Below, piece after piece: positions 1-10,353 of a stretch of DNA of 64,000 bases (position 1 is the first letter of the stretch; each line of letters starts with the position of its first letter). Source of the stretch: Uranotaenia lowii (taxonomy: Eukaryota; Arthropoda; Insecta; Diptera; Culicidae); the NCBI RefSeq assembly GCF_029784155.1, contig NC_073692.1, positions 373,120,813 through 373,184,812 on the forward strand. The letters are read 5' to 3'. The position numbers and the translations under genes were made by a program. The notes under the pieces were generated by a model. It was given only the letters and a program-made list of their open reading frames with translations. It was not told the DNA's origin and searched no databases.

Positions 1-617
1 AACTCCTTAACCAAAAAACCCTCGGTGTGGGTGCGTTAAATGAGTAAGAAGAAACATTTTTCATTCCTAATTGCCGTTCCAGCATCAGTCAGGGCTTGGG
101 GAGTTTTCCTCTTAACTGCTGCATAGGTATGTACTTTTACATATATCACTTTACATGTTTTGCCATGCAAGGATGTTTTTTTTTGTTCCATATGAAGATG
201 GCTGAAAACACCTCCACCCAGTTTAGGACCCCCCTCCTATCTCGTACCTGGAAAACGGCAAGATTTTCCCATTTTCACAACGCTGCCGTAGAATTCCTTT
301 CACGTGTGGAGGTCGCCAACCAAAAGGCAGGTAATAAGGAAAGAAAGATGTCTAGCGAAGGGTTCGTTCCCCTTTTTTTGGATAGCACAGGTGCGGAAAG
401 TAATTATTCTTGGATGAATTTAATTTCACATTCGCCATTCGCTTTGCAGGCGCAGATTCGGTTCGGTGGGCTTGAAAATTAGTGCGAAAGAATGGAATTC
501 GGTTGTGCAATAGGTCGGTATGTACGCTTTCTGCTTTCAGGAATTTCAATTGAAAACGAACATTAGAGAAAGTGAAAAAAAATAAACTTAAGAAGGATTT
601 TTCTATGAACGAAGAAA
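1..617. other. AT-rich DNA without a recognised gene
   Basis: No recognisable protein, RNA gene or repeat border is visible here. An open frame at 96-482 has no recognisable domain, no supporting promoter and mixed hydrophobic/basic content, so I do not call it a gene. The stretch ends in an A run that leads into the heptamer microsatellite. Confidence 0.5.
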
Positions 618-625
618 AAAAAAAA

Positions 626-815
626 GGAAGAAGGAAGAAGGAAGAAGGAAGAAGGAAGAAGGAAGAAGGAAGAAGGAAGAAGGAAGAAGGAAGAAGGAAG
701 AAGGAAGAAGGAAGAAGGAAGAAGGAAGAAGGAAGAAGGAAGAAGGAAGAAGGAAGAAGGAAGAAGGAAGAAGGAAGAAGGAAGAAGGAAGAAGGAAGAA
801 GGAAGAAGGAAGAAG
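626..815. repeat. Tandem heptamer microsatellite, unit GGAAGAA
   Basis: About 27 consecutive copies of the 7-base unit GGAAGAA run through this stretch with almost no interruption. A unit of seven is not a multiple of three, so each frame reads a seven-residue cycle. That explains the spurious Lys/Glu/Arg-rich plus-strand frame and the Ser/Leu/Pro/Phe-rich minus-strand frame, neither of which is a gene. The array is all-purine on the plus strand. Confidence 0.95.
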
Positions 816-830
816 AAAAAGGAAAGAATA

Positions 831-940
831 TGGAAGATGGAGATGGAAGATGGAAGATGGAAGATGGAAGATGGAAGATGGAAGATGGAAGATGGAAGAT
901 GGAAGATGGAAGATGGAAGATGGAAGATGGAAGATGGAAG
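831..940. repeat. Tandem heptamer microsatellite, unit TGGAAGA
   Basis: About 15 copies of a 7-base unit that differs from the preceding array by one base (GGAAGAT against GGAAGAA). A short impure spacer (816-830) separates the two arrays. After 940 the pattern decays into degenerate GGA/GAA-rich sequence to about 1020. The two arrays probably derive from one another by unit mutation and expansion. Confidence 0.92.
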
Positions 941-1020
941 AAGGAAAAAGGAAGAAGGATTAAGGATGGAGGAAAAAGTATTAAGGATGAAGGGAGAAGA
1001 GCGAAGGAAGAAGGAAGATG

Positions 1021-2668
1021 AAAAAATATTGGTGGTTGAAAAAAGAGAAAATAACTAATTTGTTTCAAGTAGTATGTATTCCTCAAAAAAAAATTGTAAT
1101 GGGTTATTTTAGTTTCTTATTAAAAGTTTTCTTATAATTTTCTGGAATTTGAAGAATATTTTTTATCAATAAATTCGACTGATTCAAGTTCATTTGTTCC
1201 CCGAGCCGAAACCACAAAAAGCGACGGCTCTGCCAAATCCCAAAATCCGATCCGAAGGTGTCACAAATTGAGATCAGATGTTCAGATCTTTTGGGCGTGT
1301 GAAAGTGTGAATTTTGTCGAATGGCAGTGAAAAAAAAAACAGAGCAAATCGGCACGTGAATCAAATTAATTTGCATTCCAATGGCTTTCGTCGACGTGTC
1401 GCATGAAGAAAAATCACACGCGTTCGATTGAGCTTTTCTTCTCAGCCATGTTGGAAATTAGAAAGTCTTAACAGTGAACGATTATATTGGAGAAAATTTA
1501 TGGTTTCTACAACTTTCATCGGGCTTCGGCGTAATCCGTAATTTGGTGGGAAATTTCCCATTCAATTGAATTTTCCCCCTTATAATGAGCTGCCTTTCAA
1601 ATGGATTCTAGAAAGGTCTTGACTTGTTTGAATTGATTGAAATTCTGGGAACATTGAGACTCTCAATTTGAGAGTATTTTTATAAAATTTTTATTATTTA
1701 AAGGATTTTTTTTTAGAAATTTTCAGTTAATTTTTTGAAGATTTAATAAAAAAAAAATAATTTGACTTTAAAAAAAACTGTTATCAAAAGAAAACAGGAA
1801 AAAGTATCCAGCACGTTCCAGCAATCAATCGAGATCCATCTAATGAGTGTAATGGCTTAACTTTCAAGCTAACAAAAAACAGAAAAAAACTCATGATAAT
1901 GATTCCAAAGACATTTTTCGTTCACCTTTTCAAATGCTTCTCCGGAAGTTAGCGCTTGGCTTAAACAGGAGAAACGAAGAAAAGTTCAATAGATTTTTCT
2001 TGGTTTTAAGCTCAGTCAAAAAAGAAAAAAAAAACACCAGTTTAAATCGACCATTGAGGAAAATTTCTTTCCTCATTCTACGGAAATACAGGGAACAGAA
2101 CCGGGGAATGACCAAGAGAAAGTTAATTTGGATCGATTAGAAAAAGGAACTTGCGGAAAAACGTTAATCTATGCTGATGCTCGGGGATTTAGAGCTCGTT
2201 CTTATTTTCTACGCTTTTCATGAGGTTAACGGAGCACAACGAATAGCAAAAACGATTCAAAACGCTTCGAATCATTTAGTCAGAGCCATGCGATTGAAGT
2301 TGTAATACAAATTTCTCGTTTTGGACTTTTGTGGTTTTGTTATCTGTGGTTGTCCTCAGATGAACAAAAAATCTGTACATAATGATTTAGTTTAACAGAT
2401 ATATTTAAAGGAGGGCGCTATACTTTTCATGTATTGAATGTACTAGTTTTTTTGAGAACGAAATCGTAACACTGACAGATTTTTGTCATTCATATGACAA
2501 ACGTGAGTTTAGGTAATTTAAAATAACAGTCTCTTCGTGTTTGTAGCCACTTATAATAATTGTTTCTTGCGTTAATTTTTCTTATCAGTGCTATTGAGCG
2601 TAATCCATCTTAATTTTGTGTTATTTTTACTCTTATCCGTCCCAGAAGTTTTAACTCCTTACAGACAC
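1021..2668. other. AT-rich DNA without a recognised gene
   Basis: Read on both strands with no recognisable coding domain, RNA gene or element border. A slightly less AT-rich patch lies at about 1195-1290. Short open frames at 1104-1376 and 1930-2140 show no family signature. Confidence 0.5.
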
Positions 2669-2670
2669 TA

Positions 2671-3646
2671 GGGGAGAATGAGGATACTTGATCCCTGGGG
2701 ATACTTGATTCCTTAGCTATATCTCGAAACTGGAATGTCTTACAAAGATCAAATGTTCTAGAAAAATGTGCCAAAGTTAGCAAAATAACAATGCTTATAG
2801 TTTAAAAAAAATTAACATAATAATTGTTTGAGTAATTGAACTTTGATTGAAAAATTACACAAAATGTAACTTGAAGATCTTTTTTCATCACTTTAAAATG
2901 TTCTTTACATGAGAAAATTGTGAAAAAAAATATTTGTTTCAATGTATCAATCGTTCGAGCGTAGAATGAACTTCATAATGCCATATTTTCAAAGCAATGG
3001 AAAACTCTCAACTTTTTTTCAGAAAAAGTTTTCTAAAATGTTGATTATGGGTACAATTGATCCCCTAGAGTTGGGTACAATTGATCCCCCTTCCAAACGG
3101 CATATTCTTCTTCTGAATTTATCGTTATGATTGCTGATTACGAAATAACTAATATTTATCCAAAAACTAATATTTATCAAACAATTGTCAGAAGAAAAGA
3201 GCAAAAATAATGAATTTTCTCTTAATTAGAAAAAATAGCGCCTTTAAGTATGCAATGTTATTAGCGTTGAGACAAAGTTATAGAATTTTCTTCTTTGTCT
3301 GCTAAAAATTGTGAAATGAGAACAAACATGACCAAAATAGTCAATTAGCATTCTATCTTGGGGTTTTGTATGATTTTTATACAAGGATTAGGGCTTCCTG
3401 AATAAAAGATCAAGTCTCCTTCAATAGGGGATCAAGTCTCCCCTAACTTCAGAAAAATCGCAATTTTTTTACTCCCACGAAAATGCTTCTAGTTCATCAA
3501 CGGGTTCAAGTATCGTTCTAATTTTTGGAGCATAGAAACTTGAAGTTACAAGCTGTCAGAAAATATCAAAGACGGCGTTTTGCTAAATTTTTCCAAAAAG
3601 ATATGGTAAAAATAAGAAAAGGGGATCAAGTATCCCCACTCTCCCC
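2671..3646. mobile_element. TA-flanked MITE with GGGGAGA terminal inverted repeats
   Basis: The left end reads GGGGAGAATGAGGATACTTG and the reverse complement of the right end reads GGGGAGAGTGGGGATACTTG. Both ends are flanked by TA (2669-2670 and 3647-3648), as expected for a Tc1/mariner-like target duplication. The element is 976 bp with no transposase frame. Its interior repeats a GATCAAGT/ACTTGATC core next to C or G runs at least six times (about 2690, 3060, 3075, 3405, 3428 and 3625) in both orientations. The borders are clear; the superfamily assignment is an inference from the TA duplication. Confidence 0.8.
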
Positions 3647-3848
3647 TACTGATTAATACAAGTGCATCTATCTTGTTTCCCAACCAATTTTTACAAAATT
3701 TATACTTTTGAAAAAAAAAGATCCAAAAAAAATGCTTCGGAAAAAAGACTGTAGACCAGCTACGAAATGCTCAAAAAAGTAGAAGTTAGTAGCTATACGT
3801 TGCATATAATAATATATTTTTTGAAACTTTGAAGATTATGACCACATC

Positions 3849-4165
3849 ATGCCAGATTGCCGGTTTTTACCCGGGTTTCCCAGATATTTGATACATAATT
3901 TGGGAACAGTCTTGCCCTTGGTTACCCGTATTTCATTGAAAAATGCCCGGATTTTGCCCGGATGCATTCACTATTTTTTACAAATCAACTAAAAAAAACT
4001 TATAAAATATGATTCAAAATCTGTCGAAGAGTTTTGATAGAAATATACTTTTTTAACAATTTTCCCGGATATTGCTCGGTTTTATGATCGTTGATTTTGA
4101 AATCATATGCCAGGGTTTATCCAGGTTTCATACAAGATTGTCCGTATTTGTCCGGCTCGGACTCG
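3849..4165. repeat. GCCAGATT/CCCGG repeat family, copy A
   Basis: The segment starts GCCAGATTGCCGG and contains repeated CCCGG and CCGG blocks spaced through AT-rich sequence. It aligns by eye along most of its length with the segment at 43442-43804 (same order of GCCAGATT, CCCGG, a TTTGGGAA block, CCCGGATTTTGCC and GCCAGG). Copy A lacks the matching right terminal inverted repeat, so it appears truncated or diverged at its right end. Confidence 0.65.
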
Positions 4166-6721
4166 GTAGGCTGTGCTTGTGAGTGGCAGCCATGTTTTTC
4201 GAAGCTGGAAAATTCTGAAGGTTTGATTAGATCAAGTTCTGAAGAAGAATTAGTTTTTTCATGTGGATTGACCCCCGGATTCTGCGGAAAACAGTAGCGC
4301 TTGGGAACGTTTAACGTAGGTAATCATCGAAAACTTATTTCTAATGAATTGCGGAATTTCAGATGATGGCCACAGGATCAGAACGAATAGATGAAGCAGG
4401 ATCATTCTTCCAGCGACGACATCATCATATTAAACCTTCAAGAGTGAAACCGAGGGAACTGAAAAATCCTTCCCCACTATGAAGATTTTTTCGAAGTAAA
4501 ACTTTCAAATCAAGATATAAATTTACTGTAAAAATTGGAAATTTTTTGATCCCTAAAGATGATCAAAAATAAGCGTTAATAAACATGTCAGAAAATTGGT
4601 TCGCCTCCGGCAGAATTTTGCCCTTAATCACTCTAGCCCAAGGACATTTCATTTTACTATACTATATGACCTGAACAAATCGAATTTTTTTTTATTGTTA
4701 GTTTAGAATAGCAATTCAATTAACTTTTTGTATTAAAACCCAAGTCTTGAAACTCAAAAACCCTACCTTAAGAATGAGTTTTTATTAAGAAGTTAAACTA
4801 AAAAAGCTCAGAATTTCAACCCAACCATTTTAACCTCAAAATTCATCCATCAAATACTAATTTTACACATCATCAAGTTATAAGCTATTTGACAGGAGTT
4901 CTATATTAACAAAAGTCAAAAGAATCAGCAAAAAAAAATAAAATTTAAGGCCATTTCCATTTCTTTATAACTACTCTTTTTGATTATTTTATCGTTCAGG
5001 TCATTACAAATTTTATGTTAATATGAAGTATTCTTCAAGAAACCAATTTCAAGCTTAATTTTATTTATTTTTCTTGTTCTTATCAATGTTCAACTTCATA
5101 TTCAAAAAAGTTTTCATAAATTACACAAGGTCTCAAAACTCACATTTTTCCAAGGTGCAAAGAATTTAGGAACTTAACTGGATGCCCTAAAATCAAATAC
5201 TTAAAAAGTTTTTTTTTCTATCAATATTTATTTTTGAAATAACTTTTGAGAAATTTCGGTATTAAAAAAACCCTTAAAAATTTAAAGTATAGGTTGAAAA
5301 CTAATTATCAAATTTCTTCAAAACCGTATGCACTTTAATTTTTTGAGAAAAAAGTTATACAGATTTTTTTTTGTTCAATCTCATTTTGTTGAATAAGCAA
5401 TTTTAACAAATTTTTAAAAGTTTTAAACCAAATGGAACATTAGATATCTTGTGAAGCAAACATCAAATTTGTTGAATGGAATAAAACCTTTTTTTCCAAA
5501 CTTTCTTCACTAATGTTACTTATACTAGTGATGATAGTTTCAGATTTTTCAAAACTGTAGAACTTAACTTTCTTGGAACATTCCATTTAGATTTGCTAGT
5601 TCATCAGTTTTCAATGGTTGACTGATTTCACTCAAAACTCAACTCAACTTCATTTTGAAAACTCATGAGCATTATATCACCAAAAATAGAAGTGTCAGAC
5701 AAAATCTGTCAGAATCAGACCGCACAAATCTACCAACTTTTTCTAAAAAAAGGCTTGTTTCCTTGATTTATCAATTTTATTCTTTAAATAAGATTTTTAA
5801 ATGTTAAGCTCAAATTTCCATCTAAATTGTTAAATACTTATCTTTCTCATTTTCATATATTATTTTAGTTATTACCAAATTTTATAAATTCGTTTTTTTC
5901 AATAACGACATTTTTTAAGTAAAGCTTTTAAACTTTTTGTTATATTTTCTATTAGTTTGCCTTTGTTTTTCTATCAATAGCTTTTGTATTCTGAAAGTAT
6001 AGTCTTTTGGAAGCATATAAATCTAAATTTTTGACAGTTTCGATATTTTCTTTCCAGGATCCAAGACGATGACAAAATATTCAGGAATAAACATTTTAAT
6101 CTTCAAAACTCGCGCTTAAAAATGTTTCACCTTTTTTTTTTTTGTTTTAAATCAGCATTCTTGAATTCATAATATTTTTTGTAAATGAATCGATGAAAAG
6201 CTCGAAAAATTACTCCAAGTGGCAGCTATGAAGCTTAATTTAATTGCGCAATGATAAGTATTTTAATATTAAATGATTTTCAATATTTATAACAAAACTG
6301 GCAATTCTTCTTTTATTTCGTTCTTTTTTAATTGATCAGAAATCACCCATTATCCCACCTGTACATTGTTAGTTTAAGCTTTCAAAAAGACATTGAACAT
6401 TTTGTTTTACAAACCCTTCAATTAAAAATGAAAAAGAAATTTAAATGGTCTGAAAATTATTATATAACTGGGTTTTGATTTCTTTTTAAATCTGGTTTTG
6501 TATTTTATACATTCCATTTCTGTGCTCTGATTCTTATGTCTGAAACTTAAAATTTTGTTTTTGTTCGAAATTTCAATTCGCATTCTATTTTTAGAGTTTC
6601 TGTAATGTATGTTGGTAATACATCATTTACTACAGGTATTCCGGTATCCTGGCCAGCTAATAACTGATTGAGCATTCTTATAGGTATATTCAATCATTTG
6701 CATGGAGAGATACATCTTACC
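4166..6721. other. AT-rich DNA without a recognised gene
   Basis: A long, very AT-rich stretch with many short A and T runs. I see no protein-coding signature, no RNA gene and no clear terminal inverted repeat. The composition fits intronic or intergenic dipteran DNA. Confidence 0.5.
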
Positions 6722-6729
6722 TTCTAGCC

Positions 6730-8385
6730 CAAGGGTAAGCAACCTTTTGAGCTAACGAGCCAATATGGGTTCCAAATTTTGGACGGCGGGTTGCATTTGA
6801 AATAACACTGCAGATAATCAGCAGTTCGTAAGAACATAAAACCATTTATTTTTATAACTACAAATAAACTGGCATAAAAAATAAAAATCAAAAGAATGCA
6901 TTTCCCATCAACAAATTTTAACAGGCAATATCAGCCGAAATTGATTAGGTAAATCGGTATCGATTTTTGAATACGGTGAATGCGCCAGCATCACTGTTTC
7001 GAGAAAAACGCGTTCAAAGTTTGACATTTCCATAAGCTCCCAAATTTTATTTTGTTTTCATAATTTCTCGAAAACCAATTATCCCTCAGTTAACGTTATA
7101 CCATCAAAATGTACGTCTCCAAACGTACTTTATCACTATGTTGATAACTCCATTTGTTAACACTTGGCGCATTCGCCCTATTCAAAATTCACTACCGAAA
7201 TCTCTATATAAAAGTCAGTTCTTGTAATCATTTTAAAAAAAAATAGTTTTTTTTTAAATAGGCAATTTGATTTTTTTCCATGCCATCCATGCCATGCCAT
7301 GTCTTTTCAAACATAAATATCATTTGATTAACTTTTTTTTCCTAAAAAAACGGAATTTTTCCAAGGTTATTTTTTTCTTTCGAAACCGCTGTCTTTTTAG
7401 AGTTAGACATTGATTCATTGTTCAAAAAATAAAAATAGCGATCTAGGCCTCAATTTTGTTCTAGTTAAACGGTGAAAGAAATATTTTTTGTCATAAAATT
7501 CGTAATAAGATGATGAGCAAAAGCTTTCGATATCCGAGAAAAAACTATAATTTCAAAGAATATTAAACAAATTTTGTCAAAGAACCTTGGTTACAGTTTA
7601 CATTCTGGATTGGTTAATTATTGCTAAAGATTCGAAAAGATTTTCTAAGCTATATTTTCATACTACTGGGAAAGGCAAAGGATTAGGAATTCTGAATTTT
7701 TAAAAAGTATTGGCTCACAATTCTGAATATCTGGCGCTGAAATCATGAGAATCATGAGAATAAATTGACAACGGTTAGAGATTGGATTGGAAAGTGCAAA
7801 ATTCAAGACTGAAAAACTGTACAATGAACTGCAAAATCTAGAGATTTTAGAACCGATTGAAAACAAAAGCAGAAGAAAATATATTTAGTTTTATAGAATG
7901 TATATCTAAATACTTTTGATAATGTTTGAAATGTGGTCGGCTCAAAATGATAAAATATCAAAAGTCTTTGTATTTTATTACGTAGAAAAAAAAATACTGG
8001 GATAGGATTTGTATTGCTGATTTATGAGAATCTTTGGAAGTTGTTATTTTCAAAGTAAAAAGATTCAATTTCTCGTAACAAAAATTACTTGTTAAGCATT
8101 CAATTTTTTCCAGAATTTTAGTGTCACGAAATAAGCGGCTTTTACCTAATTTGACTTGAAAAAATTATATTTTTAAAACGAAATATCTGTTGAGCAGATT
8201 TATTAATCTTAATTAAAAAAACGCCATTATATTATATATTATCGTCAAAACTATTGACTGGTATTTTATGATAACTGATTATCTTTAGTAAGAAAATTGT
8301 AGAAATTAATTCAATTAGAGAAAAGCTTCGCGGGCCGCACAAGAGGGTCTCGCGGATCACATGGGCCACGTGTTGCTCACCCCTG
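6730..8385. mobile_element. Non-autonomous hAT-superfamily DNA transposon
   Basis: The left end reads CAAGGGTAAGCAACC and the reverse complement of the right end reads CAGGGGTGAGCAACA. The element is flanked by a perfect 8-bp direct duplication TTCTAGCC (6722-6729 and 8386-8393). CAGGGGT-type ends with an 8-bp duplication are diagnostic of the hAT superfamily. The right subterminal region is GC-richer, with GGCCCATG and GCGGCCCGCG blocks, as is common in this group. The 1656-bp interior is AT-rich and contains no recognisable transposase; the 67-residue minus-strand frame at 7663-7866 has no hAT motif. Confidence 0.9.
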
Positions 8386-8393
8386 TTCTAGCC

Positions 8394-9014
8394 AATAGAT
8401 TTATTCAGAAAACACCTGCTGATAACCATATTGAATCCAACGTTGTTACTTAGTAGTCAATGGGCTGACGACGATTTTCCCCTCTTCAATTTTCCTTCCA
8501 CTGTATCAAGGATTTTCATTTCGTTTGGATTTTATTCCATTTTTTTCTGGTCTTAGGTCACACACCTCAACCAAAAAAAGCAATATTTGGGAGGAAAATA
8601 AATTCAAACTACAGACTTGAATGACATTTTTTTATTAACTTCAAAAAAAAGATTTCACTAGATAGCCGTATTCCAGTCTCGATATCAAAATTACGATTTC
8701 CCTTTTGCTGAGAAGCCCGCATCAAACCGCACTCAAAACCATTCCATTTGTTTTCATTGAATTTGTGGCTCAGAATTAGGATCATCGTTCTGAATAATTT
8801 ATTAATGACTAACTGGAAATTGCAATTTATTGAAAACATTGATTTTGATTGATTTCGAATTGTATCAATAAAACTTATTTTTTAAAAGAGCATGTGTAAA
8901 AAATGGTTTTAGAAATCAGTTTGCTTATTTGTTGTGCATCTAGTATAGGGTTACCATATCGCGGGACACCAAAAAGAGTACATTGTGATCATTTACTCAA
9001 AAAGTCAGGAAAAA
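8394..9014. other. AT-rich DNA, no gene; possible transposon tip at the right
   Basis: No coding signature is visible. Near 8948 the text GGGTTACCATATCGCGGGAC resembles the terminal style of DNA transposons, but no partner end was found. Confidence 0.4.
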
Positions 9015-9222
9015 CGTTAAACAGCAGAACCCCGCTTATCTGAGCTCCCGCTTTATCCCAGTCCTCAGATTGACACAAGATCCATATATTATCAATTTTT
9101 GCGCCCGGGTGGTATGCAAAAAGATGTATAGTAGAACTTCGCATACCCGAGGTTGCCGGGGAGGCAGCCGGGGGAGAGACCACCTCGGATAAGTGAAACC
9201 TCGGATTAAACGAAAAACATTG
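9015..9222. mobile_element. Pogo/Tigger-like transposon tips (remnant)
   Basis: GCAGAACCCCGCTTATC near 9024, AGTAGAACTTCGCATACCCG near 9131, and the opposite-strand counterparts CCTCGGATAAG and CCTCGGATTAAACG near 9182-9215 resemble the CAGTAGAACCTCGCTTATCC-type termini of the pogo/Tigger group. Several tips are packed into 208 bp with no transposase, so this is at most a small internally deleted derivative. It directly abuts the start of the RTE element. The assignment is by resemblance only. Confidence 0.4.
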
Positions 9223-9652
9223 ACAAACCCTTGGCTAGCGAACGGTAGACAATGTGCAACTCGAGACCCCATACTCCCAACCTCCGGGTAGTGGTCATAT
9301 CACCTCTTGTCTGCAACTCCGATTCTCTACCTCCCCGTGGTGCTAGCTGGGGTGCGAGCAACCTTAGCGGACATCGGGTACCCAACCCCGGTGAATGCCT
9401 TGGTCGCATGCAGACTGAGTCAGGGGGCGTCGTACGCGTCTGTTCTCCATGCATCAACGTCCTGGTGGTGTTCGGGACCCAAAACAGCAACATCACGACG
9501 ATCCTCCTGCGAGACAGTTTGGTTATCTGCGAGCCTTGCGAGCCCGTGACTACAAAAAACATAAGCAACGAACAACGAACAACAAATTTCGGATGGAAAT
9601 CGGCAAAGACCCACGCGACGAAAAGGGACTAGCGATTGGAAACTTGGAACAT

Positions 9653-10353
9653 GGAACTGCCGATCTCTAAATTTTGTGGGCAGTATTCACGTGCTCTCCA
9701 ACGAATTGAAGAGCCGCAAATTCGACATCGTAGCGCTGCAGGAGGTATGCTGGAAGGGCTCCACGGTACGAACGTACCCAGATGGTCGTGCCATCTACCA
9801 GAGCTGCGGCAACACACACGAGCTTGGAACAGCTTTTATAGTGATGGGAAAAATGCAAAAGCGCGTGATCGGGTGGTGGCCGATCAACTCACGAATGTGC
9901 CGGTTGAGAATCAAGGGCCGGTTCTTCAACATCAGCATCATCAACGTGCACAGCCCTCACCTCGGAAGTAGCGGTGACAACAAAGACGAATTTTACGCGC
10001 AGCTGGAGCGTGAATACGACCGCTGCCCAAAACATTATATCAAGATCGTCATCGGGGATTTTAATGCTCAGGTCGGCCAGGAGGAGGAATTTAAACCGAC
10101 AATTGGAAGGTTCAGTGCGCACCAGCTGACCAACGAAAACGGTCTCAGACTTATTGATTTCGCCGCCTCCAAACGAATGGCCGTACGTAGTACCTTTTTC
10201 CAGCACCGCCTCCCACACAAGTACACCTGGAGATCACCGTACCAAACGCAATCACAGATCGACCACGTTTTGATCGACAGCCGGCACTTCTCAGACATCA
10301 TCGACGTCAGATTCTGTCGAGGCGCCAACATCGAGTCGACCACTATCTGGTGA
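9653..10353 (+). pseudogene. RTE ORF2, endonuclease domain
   Basis: This reads as an exonuclease/endonuclease/phosphatase-fold domain that nicks target DNA for retrotransposition. Visible motifs in order are FDIVALQEV (catalytic Glu), a strand with NVHSPH, VIGDFNAQVG (Asp/Asn pair) and SQIDHVLID (terminal Asp-His). The frame is open from about 9676. Upstream the expected GTWNCRSLNF block is disrupted near 9650-9665 by what looks like a short duplication of TTGGAAC-like sequence. The frame then runs into a stop at 10351-10353, where the next part of ORF2 continues in another frame. Pieces in different frames with conserved motifs indicate decay rather than a separate gene. Confidence 0.85.

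Noticed and set aside
352..1086. 244-codon minus-strand frame rich in Ser, Leu, Pro and Phe, and plus-strand Lys/Glu/Arg frames
   Set aside because: They are readings of the GGAAGAA/GGAAGAT microsatellite; a 7-base unit without stops leaves long frames open in several phases.
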